NCBI GenBank assembly: GCA_910585805.1
Contig: CAJUFB010000005.1
Span: 1 to 64,000, forward strand
Direction of reading: 5' to 3'
DNA from: an uncultured Acetatifactor sp.
GTDB lineage: Bacteria; Bacillota; Clostridia; Lachnospirales; Lachnospiraceae
Length of the DNA stretch: 64,000 bases
The position numbers and the translations under genes were made by a program. Shown in pieces: positions 43,503 to 53,109 of this stretch. The notes under the pieces are model-generated. The model was given only the letters and a program-made list of their open reading frames with translations. It ran no database searches and was not told where the DNA came from. Numbering within the stretch: the stretch's first letter is position 1; every line of letters begins with the position of its first letter.

Positions 43503-46096
43503 GAACGGAATCCCAGACAAGCATGCATCTGCTCATGGCAGGCACTCTCAGTATTCTGAGCGTACTGCTTGGCCTGATCACATTGACCATGTCATGGGAA
43601 CTGTGGACGGTTCCCATGATGGCGGCGGGCTGTCTTGTTGTGTGGTGGCTTCACATCGGAAGAGTCGGCTCGGAAATGCTGTATGAAAATATCTGTACAG
43701 GTATGCTTCTGACAGAATTCTTTTTCTTTGGCGTTCACGAATCCAGTCTCTTCGACATCCCCCTGGTGGCCTGTGTGGTACTGCTGCTGCTCTCCCTGTT
43801 GGACAGAAAGCGGCTGTTGTATTTGGCTGCGGCTCTGTACAGCGCTCAGCTGCTGTATCATTTTCTGCTGCTGCATACCATCAGTCCGGGCATGAGGAAC
43901 GGCGATATCCTGCGAATGCTGATGGGAGGGGCGGCAGTGTTCGGTTCGCTGACCGTGGCGAGATACCGGATCAACAGAAGACAGCAGGAGAAGAGGAAAT
44001 ATGACAGCATGCAGGAGCAGTTGGCCATTGCGGTGCGGCAGAACGCCGATTTCCTGTCCAATGTATCCCATGAGCTGCGAACCCCGGTGAACATGGTCAT
44101 CGGTATCAGCGAAGTGGCTCTGGGAAAAGATATCTCTTCCGAAATCCGTGAGAATCTTCAGTCCATCAAACTGGCCGGCAAACGGCTGTCTGGTCAGATC
44201 AACAATATCCTTGATTATACGGAGATTGTAGAAGGCACTTTGACGGCGGCTAAGAATACTTATGCCATCACATCGGTGATGAACGATATCATCACCATGA
44301 CTGCCCTGCAGAACAGCAGCAAGCTGGAGATGGTGTTTGACATCGATCCCAGGCTGCCGTCGCGGCTCGTCGGCGATGCGGAGAAAATTTCCCATGTCCT
44401 GCGGATTATACTGGAAAATTCCATGAAATTCACGGAGGAAGGCGGCATCTATCTCTGGATGGGATTCCGGCGGGAGACATACGGCGTCAATCTGGTGATT
44501 GACATCTGTGACACAGGAATCGGAATGACATCAGGCCAGCTGGAACAGATTTTGGACGATTTCTATCAGGCGGATTCCGGAAGCAGCCGGTATGCGGGGG
44601 GCCTGGGGCTGGGGATTCCCATTGCCAGGGGCCTGCTTCATTCCATGGGCGGCTTTGTTCATTTTGAGAGCACGGGACAGCAGGGCCTGCAGGTACATAT
44701 CACCATACCCCAGGGAGTGGAGGACGAGACTCCCTGTATTCAGGTGCCAAACGCTTCCCAGTGCTGTATTGCCTGCTTTTTCAAACCGGAGCGTTACAGC
44801 AGGGACGAGGTGCGGGGATATTATGACAAAATGATCCTGCACCTGGTGGAGGGACTGGGAATTGAGGGGTATCAGGCCCACAATTTCGAAGGGCTGCTGA
44901 AGCTGCAGAGGGATCATAAGCTGACCCATGTGTTCATAGCGCAGAGAGAATATATGGCCAATCCACCTTATTATGAAGAGTTAGCCGAGACTATCCCGGT
45001 AGCGGTGATCGCGGAGAAGGATTTTGTCCTGGAGGAAGACAGCAGGCTGCTGGTGCTGCGCAAGCCCTTCTTTGCCCTTTCCATCGTGAATCTCATCAGC
45101 GGCGGGAGACAGGGCAACGGCTTCGAGGAGGCACAGGCCGCAGGCCGCAGGCCCTTTACCTGCAAAGGAGTCAAAGTGCTGGCGGTGGATGACGAGGAGA
45201 TGAATCTCCTGGTGGCCAGAGGCGTGTTGGGCAGTTACGGCATACAGGTGGATACATGCCTGAGCGGAAAAGAGGCGGTGGAAAAATGCACCAGAACCGC
45301 TTACGACGTGGTTTTCCTGGATCATATGATGCCTGGCTTTGACGGCGTGGAGACCCTGCGGAGGCTTAGGGAGATCAACAACGGGGCCTATAAGGATCTG
45401 CCAGTGATCGCCCTGACGGCCAATACCATCAGCGGAGCCAGGGAAATGTTCCGGAACGAGGGCTTCAACGAATTTATTCCCAAGCCCATCGAGCGCTCCG
45501 TTTTGGAGCGGGTTCTGCGCCGAATCCTGCCGGAGAATTATATACAGTATGAAGCGGCACCCACGGTCCAGGAGGCATCCAGGGAACTGGTACCGGACGA
45601 AAGCGCTACCGAAGGAAAAGAGAAACCGGCAGCTGCAGCAGAAGCTTTTCCGGAGGACAAAAAGCAGGCGCCGGAGAGGAAAAACGCATTTCATAATGGA
45701 AAAAAAGAAAAACCGGACACGGACGATCCGGCGGATGAGGCGCCCCCTGCGTACGGCTCCCTGGTGCGGGCCGGCATTAATGTGGGACTGGGACTGGAGT
45801 ACTGCGGTGGGGATGACGAGTTCTACCTGGAGATGCTGCATATGTTCCATGAGCAAAGGGAGGAGAAGGAGGCGGAGCTTACCGCCCTGTATGAGGCCGC
45901 AAACTGGACGGATTACGGCATCAAGGCTCATGCCCTGAAGAGCACATCTCTCACCATCGGCGCGGAGGAGCTTTCCGGCAAGGCGAAAGAACTGGAGATG
46001 GCGGGCAAGAGTGCGGATGAAGCTTTTATCCGGGAAAATCATTCGGTTCTGCTGCAGATGTATGCGGAAGTCTGTGACAGTATTGCCGGTTTATAG
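43499..46096 (+). CDS. Hybrid sensor histidine kinase with pseudo-receiver, receiver and Hpt
   Basis: 865 residues. About five to six membrane helices (10-155) with no large outside domain; HisKA with H191 in NVSHELRTPVN; ATPase with DTGIGM and GLGLGIPI; then a degenerate receiver (about 425-540) without an acceptor Asp (VFIAQREYM); a true receiver VLAVDDEEMN to KPIERS with D608; a disordered linker (about 690-755); and an Hpt domain with H811 in IKAHALKSTS. All parts of a multistep phosphorelay are in one protein. It is coupled to the lone receiver upstream. Confidence 0.88.
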   Translation: MRTESQTSMHLLMAGTLSILSVLLGLITLTMSWELWTVPMMAAGCLVVWWLHIGRVGSEMLYENICTGMLLTEFFFFGVHESSLFDIPLVACVVLLLLSLLDRKRLLYLAAALYSAQLLYHFLLLHTISPGMRNGDILRMLMGGAAVFGSLTVARYRINRRQQEKRKYDSMQEQLAIAVRQNADFLSNVSHELRTPVNMVIGISEVALGKDISSEIRENLQSIKLAGKRLSGQINNILDYTEIVEGTLTAAKNTYAITSVMNDIITMTALQNSSKLEMVFDIDPRLPSRLVGDAEKISHVLRIILENSMKFTEEGGIYLWMGFRRETYGVNLVIDICDTGIGMTSGQLEQILDDFYQADSGSSRYAGGLGLGIPIARGLLHSMGGFVHFESTGQQGLQVHITIPQGVEDETPCIQVPNASQCCIACFFKPERYSRDEVRGYYDKMILHLVEGLGIEGYQAHNFEGLLKLQRDHKLTHVFIAQREYMANPPYYEELAETIPVAVIAEKDFVLEEDSRLLVLRKPFFALSIVNLISGGRQGNGFEEAQAAGRRPFTCKGVKVLAVDDEEMNLLVARGVLGSYGIQVDTCLSGKEAVEKCTRTAYDVVFLDHMMPGFDGVETLRRLREINNGAYKDLPVIALTANTISGAREMFRNEGFNEFIPKPIERSVLERVLRRILPENYIQYEAAPTVQEASRELVPDESATEGKEKPAAAAEAFPEDKKQAPERKNAFHNGKKEKPDTDDPADEAPPAYGSLVRAGINVGLGLEYCGGDDEFYLEMLHMFHEQREEKEAELTALYEAANWTDYGIKAHALKSTSLTIGAEELSGKAKELEMAGKSADEAFIRENHSVLLQMYAEVCDSIAGL

Positions 46097-46167
46097 AGAA
46101 AAATAGTTACAGGTATGCCCGGGAAGGATTTCCGAGATTCTTTAACAAAAGGGCAGCGGGGGTTAGC

Positions 46168-48861
46168 ATGATTAAAAAATGGCTGGAAATCATTTTTGAC
46201 CATAGGATCAGCCTGCGGGAACGTATGTTCCGTCTGGTCACGGGCATCAGCATGGTTGCTTTGGTATTTATACTGATTCTGGGCAGGTTTACGGCGAATC
46301 TGATTATATTGCCTGCAAGTCTTATCTATATGTACACGGTGGCCAGAATCAGCATCCAGAAGGAATGCATCAATGCGGGCGCCACAGCCACGGTGCTGTT
46401 GCTGCTTATGCTGTTTCCCATGGTCTTTTTCACCGGAGGCGGAATCTACGGCGGTGTACCCGAGTGGTTTGTGCTCTGTTTCATCTATATCAGCATCACG
46501 CTGGAGGGCAGGCGGAAAGCGGTGTTCTTCGTGCTGTGTACCCTGGAGACACTGACGTGCTATTATATTGCCTATTTTTATCCGGACCTGGTTCTGCAAA
46601 ACACCACGGCCCAGGCCTATTTTGACTCCGCCCGCTCCGTCATTGTGGCGGGATTCCTCACGGGGGTATTGCTTTTGTTCCAGAACCATCTCTATGAGGA
46701 GGAGAAGAAGCTCACCATACAGCAAAAGAAAGAGATCGAGGAGCTGAATCAGGCGGAGAATCACTTTTTCTCCAGTATGAGCCATGAGATCCGCACCCCC
46801 ATCAATACTATCATCGGGCTGAACGAAATGATACTGCGTGGGGACATTTCCGACGATGTGGCGGAGAATGCCAGGAATATCCAGGGCGCCAGCAAGATGC
46901 TGCTGACTCTGATCAACGATATTCTGGATCTGTCCAAAATCAAATCCGGGAAAATGGATATCGTCAACGTATCCTATGAGACCGGGGAACTTTTTTCCGA
47001 GATTGTGAACATGATCTGGATCAAAGCCCGGGAAAAGGGACTGGAATTCAAGCTGCAGGTAGATCCCTCCATGCCCAGCATGCTGTGCGGGGACGAGGTT
47101 CGAATCAAGCAGATACTGGTAAATCTGCTGAACAATGCAGTGAAATATACAAAGGAAGGCTCCGTCACTCTGTCCGTCCGCTGTGAGCGGACAGGGCTGA
47201 ACAGGGTGCGGGTCTGGTATTCCGTGGAGGACACGGGCATGGGGGTGAAGAAAGAGAATATCCCCTATATTTTTGATGCGTTCCGAAGGGTGGACGAGAA
47301 GAAGAACCGGCATATCGAGGGTACCGGCCTGGGGCTGAGCATCGTGAAGCAGCTGGTGGAGCTCATGGGGGGCGAGATCAGCGTCAACAGCGTCTACATG
47401 AACGGCTCCACCTTCCTGGTGACCCTGGAGCAGGATATTATGAACGAGAAGGAGCTTGGAACTTTCACCCTGAGCTCTCGGGTGAAAGTCCACGAAGGGG
47501 AACAGTACAGGCAGAGTTTTGAGGCTCCTGACGCCCATCTGCTGGTGGTGGACGATAATGAGATGAATCTGATGGTGGTGAGCAAGCTCCTCTCGGATAC
47601 GAAGATTCAGATCGATACGGCCTTAAGCGGGGCGGAATGCCTGCAGCTGACCCAGTATCAGCATTATGACTGTATTTTGATGGATCACCTGATGCCGGAG
47701 ATGGACGGGATAGAGTGTCTTCACGCCATTCATTCCCAGCCAGGCGGTCTGTGCCAGACAGTGCCGGTGATTGCCCTGACAGCCAATGCGGGCAGTGACA
47801 ATCAGCTGCTCTACCGGAAAGAAGGGTTTGCGGGTTATCTGGCAAAGCCCATCAGCGGCGCGCTTCTGGAGGCAGCTGTCTTAAGCATCCTGCCCAAAGA
47901 ACTGGTGAATCTCAGCGAGACGGCCAGCCAGTCCGAAATCGGAAAGGATATTCTGATCTTTGAACAGGCCAAGCGTCTGTCACTGACGGTCACGACGGAC
48001 AGCGTGTGCGACCTTCCGGAATCTTTAAAGCGGGAATTCGGCATCAAGGTCTGCCCCTACTATGTGTGTACGGAGCAGGGACGTTTTCTGGATGATTCGG
48101 AGCTGATGGCGGATGAACTGCTGGTTCATATGGCGGAAGGAAAAAGCGGTATCTCCCAGTCTCCCTCCGTGGAGGATTATGAACGGTTTTTCGCGCAGTG
48201 CCTTACGGAAGCCCAGAACGTGATACATATCACCATGGCAAAGCACGTCAGCGAGGGGTATCGGAACGCCCTGGAGGCCGCCAAGTCCTTCGAAAATGTC
48301 ACCGTGATCGATTCGGGACATCTCTCCAGCAGCATGGGACTTTCGGTGCTCTATGCGGCCCATATGGCTGAGAATCATGCCACCAGGGACGATATCGTGA
48401 AGACCGTGAAGAGACTGCGGCGTTATATTTCATCGGCCTTTATCATTGACAGCACGCACATGATGTGCCGAGCGGGACTGATTCCCAGAAGAGTACAGGT
48501 TCTGTGCGATTCACTTTTGCTGCATCCGGTGCTTGTGCTGCGCAACAGCCGGATGACGGTGGGCAGTATGGAGATGGGCAGTTTCAATCATGTGATCAGG
48601 GGGTATGTCCGGAAGGTGCTCCTGAATGCACGGAATATCGATAAGAGGATTCTGTTTATCACCTATGCGGGGATGGACGAAAAGAGTCTCCAGTATATCC
48701 AGGATCTGGTGCGGCAGTACTGTCCCTTTGAGCGGGTGTACCTGCAGAAGGCCTCCTCGGCCATTGCCAGCAACTGCGGGCCGGGGTCTTTCGGACTGCT
48801 GTTTATGAAGAAAAACGACGCGGTAATTTCCTTTTCCGAGGGAGCTGCTCACAGTAACTAA
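46168..48861 (+). CDS. Hybrid sensor histidine kinase fused to a DegV domain
   Basis: 897 residues. Six hydrophobic segments (23-172); HisKA with H206 (SSMSHEIRTPIN); ATPase with DTGMGV and GTGLGLSIV; receiver from about 460 with D506 (CILMDHLMPEMDG) and KPIS; then from about 606 a complete DegV domain (VTTDSVCDLPESL, GISQSPSVEDYERFF, VTVIDSGHLSSSMGL). DegV proteins bind fatty acids, and in some bacteria feed exogenous fatty acids to the FakA kinase. The fusion suggests a lipid-responsive phosphorelay; this is inference. It lies 71 bases after the first hybrid kinase. Confidence 0.88.
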   Translation: MIKKWLEIIFDHRISLRERMFRLVTGISMVALVFILILGRFTANLIILPASLIYMYTVARISIQKECINAGATATVLLLLMLFPMVFFTGGGIYGGVPEWFVLCFIYISITLEGRRKAVFFVLCTLETLTCYYIAYFYPDLVLQNTTAQAYFDSARSVIVAGFLTGVLLLFQNHLYEEEKKLTIQQKKEIEELNQAENHFFSSMSHEIRTPINTIIGLNEMILRGDISDDVAENARNIQGASKMLLTLINDILDLSKIKSGKMDIVNVSYETGELFSEIVNMIWIKAREKGLEFKLQVDPSMPSMLCGDEVRIKQILVNLLNNAVKYTKEGSVTLSVRCERTGLNRVRVWYSVEDTGMGVKKENIPYIFDAFRRVDEKKNRHIEGTGLGLSIVKQLVELMGGEISVNSVYMNGSTFLVTLEQDIMNEKELGTFTLSSRVKVHEGEQYRQSFEAPDAHLLVVDDNEMNLMVVSKLLSDTKIQIDTALSGAECLQLTQYQHYDCILMDHLMPEMDGIECLHAIHSQPGGLCQTVPVIALTANAGSDNQLLYRKEGFAGYLAKPISGALLEAAVLSILPKELVNLSETASQSEIGKDILIFEQAKRLSLTVTTDSVCDLPESLKREFGIKVCPYYVCTEQGRFLDDSELMADELLVHMAEGKSGISQSPSVEDYERFFAQCLTEAQNVIHITMAKHVSEGYRNALEAAKSFENVTVIDSGHLSSSMGLSVLYAAHMAENHATRDDIVKTVKRLRRYISSAFIIDSTHMMCRAGLIPRRVQVLCDSLLLHPVLVLRNSRMTVGSMEMGSFNHVIRGYVRKVLLNARNIDKRILFITYAGMDEKSLQYIQDLVRQYCPFERVYLQKASSAIASNCGPGSFGLLFMKKNDAVISFSEGAAHSN

Positions 48862-48938
48862 CTGACGCACAGGCGGCGCAGAAAGCCGGGCACGCGGACA
48901 AAATAAAGGAGAAAGAAAATACAGCAGGAGGTAGAGAA

Positions 48939-50165
48939 ATGATCGTAAAAAAGTATATTCAGGATTTTGAAAAACTGGGGTTCGGGATGTTTGTGCATTT
49001 CGGACTGTACAGTGTTCTGGGGAAGGGTGAGTGGGCGAAGCTGAGCCGCTCCATACCGGATGCGGACTATGAGGTTCTGACAAAAGAGTTTAACCCCGGG
49101 CGGGAGTGGGCGAAAGAACTGGTGCGTACCGCAAAAGGGGCAGGCTGCAGATACATCACTTTGACCACCAGGCATCACGACGGTTTTTCTCTTTATGACA
49201 CCTGTGGGTTAAACGATTACGATGCGCCCCATGCCGCCTGCGGCCGGGATCTGGTGCGGGAATTTGTGGATGCCTGCCGGGAGCAGGATATCATTCCTTT
49301 CTTTTATCATACCCTGTTGGATTGGAGAGAGCCTTCTTACAGGACGGATTTTAAGGAATATCTGAAATATCTCCGGGCCAGCGTGGAGATCCTGTGCAAA
49401 AATTACGGTAAGATCGGCGGGATCTGGTTTGACGGGATGTGGGACAAACCGGAGGAGGACTGGGAGGAGGATGCCCTGTACGGCATGATCCGCAGCCACC
49501 AGCCCGAGGCCATGATCATCAACAACACCGGATTGTCCGCCCGGGGAACCCTGGGGCATATCGAACTGGACAGCGTGACTTTCGAGCGGGGAAAACCCCA
49601 GCCGCTGAATTTTGAGGGCGTGCCAAAGTATGTTGCCAGTGAAATGTGCGAGATCTTTGCGGACCACTGGGGTTATGCGAAGGAGGATCTGGCATACCGT
49701 TCTCCGGCGCAGATGATCTGCGAGCTGGCGGAATGCCGGAAATACGGTTCCAACATGCTCCTGAACGTGGGTCCCATGGGAGACGGTTCCCTGCGTCTCA
49801 TGGATGCCGCCATGCTGGGAATCGTGGGAGAATGGGTTGCTTATTATGAAGAAGCTATCCGCGCTCCCAGGCCCGCAGGTATCGAAGTTACCAATAAGGA
49901 AGAGGACTTTCTCTTAAAGGACGGGAACTGCTATTATCTGTTCTGTTTCCGCCTTCCCATGCGCGCCGACGGGAATGTGGCTCAGAACGAGGAGGCGGAT
50001 TTCTCGGATGTGTTTGAACTGCCGGAGCAGATCAGGTCCATTGCCTGGATGGACAATGGGGAGGCAGTGGAGTATACACAGGAGGGAAGCAGCGTAACGG
50101 TACATACGGTACCTTATTGCTATGGAAGAAATCTGGTGGTGCGGGTAGCGAAGATCAGCTGCTGA
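48939..50165 (+). CDS. GH29 alpha-L-fucosidase
   Basis: Releases alpha-L-fucose from glycans. 408 residues, no signal peptide, so probably acts in the cytoplasm on imported oligosaccharides. FGMFVHFGLYS and TLTTRHHDGFSLYDT are GH29 active-site segments, and IGGIWFDGMW carries the nucleophile Asp (D165). The C-terminal 90 residues form a small beta domain. GGAGG precedes the ATG. No transporter or fucose-pathway gene is adjacent. Confidence 0.88.
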   Translation: MIVKKYIQDFEKLGFGMFVHFGLYSVLGKGEWAKLSRSIPDADYEVLTKEFNPGREWAKELVRTAKGAGCRYITLTTRHHDGFSLYDTCGLNDYDAPHAACGRDLVREFVDACREQDIIPFFYHTLLDWREPSYRTDFKEYLKYLRASVEILCKNYGKIGGIWFDGMWDKPEEDWEEDALYGMIRSHQPEAMIINNTGLSARGTLGHIELDSVTFERGKPQPLNFEGVPKYVASEMCEIFADHWGYAKEDLAYRSPAQMICELAECRKYGSNMLLNVGPMGDGSLRLMDAAMLGIVGEWVAYYEEAIRAPRPAGIEVTNKEEDFLLKDGNCYYLFCFRLPMRADGNVAQNEEADFSDVFELPEQIRSIAWMDNGEAVEYTQEGSSVTVHTVPYCYGRNLVVRVAKISC

Positions 50166-50238
50166 AGGGGCTTTCCCGTCAAGGCAAATGCCACGGCCGG
50201 GCAATGCCTCCTGTATGGCGCCGGCAGTTTCCGCCAAC

Positions 50239-50275
50239 AGCCGGGAGCGTCTTTCTTTTCGCTCCCGGCTTCTTG
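50239..50275 (+). terminator. Terminator after fucosidase
   Basis: Perfect 11-bp stem AGCCGGGAGCG/CGCTCCCGGCT followed by TCTTGT. Confidence 0.75.
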
Positions 50276-50362
50276 TATTACTGCTGTCAATCAAACGGCC
50301 GAATCACGGCACAGACCGGTCAAGGTGGGCAGGCATTCCGGTTCATGGTTCATATTTGCCTT

Positions 50363-50647
50363 TTACCGGAACAGCAGCGGAGAGCCGCCGTCAAAGCCGT
50401 TATTGATATCCTGCAGGCTGTCCTTCAGCTTCTGGTTCGTGGCGCATGAAGCCTCGCTCTGAAGATCCATGTACAGGATAAACACATCCTCCAGGCTCAT
50501 GTCCTTCTCGGCTGCGATTTCCTCCATTACAGGTTTCAGCTTCTCCAGCTGGACGGAAACCTGTATTTTCTGGGGGTCAATCTCTCCCAGCACATTTTCC
50601 GCGTAGCTGTTGATCCGCTCTAATATTTTGCGATTTTCATCTGTCAT
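50363..50647 (-). CDS. Small acidic helical protein of unknown function
   Basis: 94 residues, helical, no membrane segment; ILERINSYAENVLGEIDPQ, EIAAEKDMSLEDVFILYMDL and SLQDINNGFD are visible blocks. AGGAGG lies 8 bases from the ATG, supporting a real gene. It lies between convergent fucosidase and, upstream, a methyltransferase in the same direction. I do not recognise it. Confidence 0.65.
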   Translation of the reverse strand: MTDENRKILERINSYAENVLGEIDPQKIQVSVQLEKLKPVMEEIAAEKDMSLEDVFILYMDLQSEASCATNQKLKDSLQDINNGFDGGSPLLFR

Positions 50648-50734
50648 GATTTGTACCTCCTGATCATTCCGGAAGATTTCCGGTGCTATTGCAGATGCCC
50701 TGCTTTTCTGCTTTGTTTCTTTTCTGCTTTATTT

Positions 50735-51505
50735 CTATGGCTTTTCAGCCAGTTCCAGATCCATTGTGTAGTACACCGTGATAGTACCGCCGTTTTGGGT
50801 GATGGCGGAATGGATCCCGTCAAAAAGTTTTCCGCGGCTGTCTTCCTCCAGTGACATATGGTCAGGATATGTCCTGAGCAGCGCCATATATTCGTCGGCG
50901 GTAAAATCCTTTGTCACATGGTACAGCGAATATTGGGTATTGGTAAAGCCGTATTCGGCAGCAAGCCCGCTTAAATGCTCCGCATCGGTCTCCGAAAATT
51001 CCTTATAGTCTCCTTCACGGGGCATATACTTTTGATAACATACCTGAATCTGTTCCGTCAGTGCCTTACGTGTCCTGTCAGGGCCGGCATGATAGGCAAA
51101 TCTGGCAAATACACCGCCGCTTTTCAGCATATGGAATACCCTGGTATAACCGTATTCCTCCGGAATCCAGTGGAATGCCGTGGCAGCGTATATCAGGTCA
51201 AAAGACTGCTCCGGGCACACAAATTCCTGCAGAGTCAGGTTCCGGCAGGAAAAATTGGCGTATTTCCGAAGGTTTTGCTTCGCCAGGGCGATAAGGTTTT
51301 CTCCCGGCTCTATTCCGGTAAAATGGCAGCCTGTAGCCAGGACAGGGGGCGACGCTTTCCCGGTTCCCAGACCGATTTCCAATACATGGCTGTCAGCGGA
51401 AACAGGCTGATACCGGAAGATATCCCGGTATAATGCTTCCGGGTAAACGGGGCGGCTTTGATCGTAATCCATAGCGGCCTTGTCAAAAGCTTTTTCAAAA
51501 ATCAT
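50735..51505 (-). CDS. Class I SAM-dependent methyltransferase
   Basis: 256 residues with the Rossmann methyltransferase signature: VLEIGLGTGKASPPVL (motif I), FTGIEPGENLI (motif II) and FDLIYAATAFHWI (motif IV). Small-molecule methyltransferases of the UbiE/trans-aconitate type have this layout; the substrate is unknown. Start at 51505 follows GCAGGAGG on the minus strand; an in-frame upstream ATG at 51598 lacks a site. Confidence 0.82.
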   Translation of the reverse strand: MIFEKAFDKAAMDYDQSRPVYPEALYRDIFRYQPVSADSHVLEIGLGTGKASPPVLATGCHFTGIEPGENLIALAKQNLRKYANFSCRNLTLQEFVCPEQSFDLIYAATAFHWIPEEYGYTRVFHMLKSGGVFARFAYHAGPDRTRKALTEQIQVCYQKYMPREGDYKEFSETDAEHLSGLAAEYGFTNTQYSLYHVTKDFTADEYMALLRTYPDHMSLEEDSRGKLFDGIHSAITQNGGTITVYYTMDLELAEKP

Positions 51506-51628
51506 TCTGATGCCTCCTGCGTGTATACCGCTCAATACTTGAAGGTTTACTTTTGTGCTTTGTTGTGAGCGGATGAAACGAAATTCCGGACGGAACAATA
51601 TTTTCTAATATAGTTTATCACCAGATGC

Positions 51629-51657
51629 TTGTTAAGTACAGATATTTTTGATAAAAT
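51629..51657 (+). promoter_or_regulatory. Promoter of DUF1015 gene
   Basis: TTGTTA and TAAAAT with a 17-base spacer, start predicted near 51664. Confidence 0.65.
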
Positions 51658-51699
51658 ATAGTTATGTTTCGAAAATATGACTGGAAAAGGAGCATGGAG

Positions 51700-52977
51700 A
51701 TGGCAGAGATAAGACCGTTTTCCGCATATCGCCCGGCGCCGGGCATGGAAAGCAAGATCGCGGCATTGCCTTATGATGTATATAACAGGCAGGAGGCCAC
51801 GGAAGAAGTAAAACGGAATCCCGAGTCCTTCCTGGCAATAGACCGCGCCGAGACAGGCTTCGGGCCGGAGGTGGATACCTGTGCAGGGGAGGTTTATGAG
51901 AGAGCAGCCAGTCTGCTTCATGAATGGATCGCGGAGGGGAAATTTGTAAAAGAAGAGCGGCTCTGTTATTATCTCTATGAGCTGACCATGGGCGGCAGGA
52001 GCCAGACCGGTATCGTGGCATGTGCCTCCATTGACGATTACTGCAATAATGTGATCAAAAAGCATGAAAATACCAGGGCGGACAAGGAAGAAGACAGGAT
52101 CCGGCATGTGGATGTGTGCAATATGCAGACAGGCCCCATTTTCCTGGCATACCGGTCAAACCACGTCCTTCGGGGTATTGTAAAGGAAGAGAAAGAAAAA
52201 GCGCCGGTTTCTGATTTTATATCGGAGGACGGTATCCGGCACCGGGTTTGGGTGATCGGGGAAACGGACACTGTGGCGCATATCCGTGAACAGTTTGCCG
52301 CACTGAATGCGGTCTATATCGCGGACGGCCATCACCGCTGTGCATCTGCGGTAAAGGTGGGGCTGAAGCGCAGAGCGGCGCATCCGGATTATACCGGTGA
52401 GGAAGAATTCAATTATTTCCTTTCCGTGCTGTTTCCGGACGAGGAACTGCTGATTATGGATTACAATCGTGTGGTACGTGATCTGAACGGATATTCAAAA
52501 GAAGGATTTCTGGAGAAAGCTGCAGAGAATTTCCGGGTGGACACCGCCGGTCAATCTCCGTATCATCCGGAAGGAAAGGGGAGGTTCGGCATGTATCTGG
52601 ACGGAACCTGGTACAGGCTGACTGCCAGACCGCATATTCTGTCGGAAGATGCGGTGGACGGGCTTGATGTATCTCTGCTGCAGGATCATCTGTTGAATCC
52701 TGTGCTGGGGATCAGAGATCCGAAGACGGATAATAGGATTGATTTTGTGGGCGGCATCAGAGGCCTGGAGGAACTGGAGAGGAGAGTGCGGGCAGAGCAG
52801 GAGCGTCCTCAGGACGAATGTCCTGACAGGCTGGCGGTGGCATTTTCCATGTATCCCACATCCATCGGGGAACTGTTTGCCGTTGCGGACGCGGGAAAGC
52901 TGATGCCGCCCAAGTCCACCTGGTTCGAGCCGAAGCTGAGGAGCGGGCTGTTTTTACATACTTTGGAAGAAAGGTGA
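51700..52977 (+). CDS. DUF1015-family protein
   Basis: 425 residues of a conserved family whose biochemical role is not established; in clostridia it often lies near serine-synthesis genes, which are not seen here. ALPYDVYNRQEATE at the N-terminus, YIADGHHRCASAVKV in the middle and SMYPTSIGELFAVAD near the C-terminus are family blocks. Start at 51700, 7 bases from AAAAGGAG; ATG at 51694 is too close. Confidence 0.83.
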   Translation: MAEIRPFSAYRPAPGMESKIAALPYDVYNRQEATEEVKRNPESFLAIDRAETGFGPEVDTCAGEVYERAASLLHEWIAEGKFVKEERLCYYLYELTMGGRSQTGIVACASIDDYCNNVIKKHENTRADKEEDRIRHVDVCNMQTGPIFLAYRSNHVLRGIVKEEKEKAPVSDFISEDGIRHRVWVIGETDTVAHIREQFAALNAVYIADGHHRCASAVKVGLKRRAAHPDYTGEEEFNYFLSVLFPDEELLIMDYNRVVRDLNGYSKEGFLEKAAENFRVDTAGQSPYHPEGKGRFGMYLDGTWYRLTARPHILSEDAVDGLDVSLLQDHLLNPVLGIRDPKTDNRIDFVGGIRGLEELERRVRAEQERPQDECPDRLAVAFSMYPTSIGELFAVADAGKLMPPKSTWFEPKLRSGLFLHTLEER

Positions 52978-53109
52978 TGTAAATCCGAGACAGGAACAGC
53001 GGCAAAGAGCATCCCAAAGCGACGGAGTGATAATGAAGGCGGCGGAAGCCGGACATTCAGAGACAATGAAAAAGATTCATAATATGCAGACAGAAAGGAC
53101 AAAGAGGCT

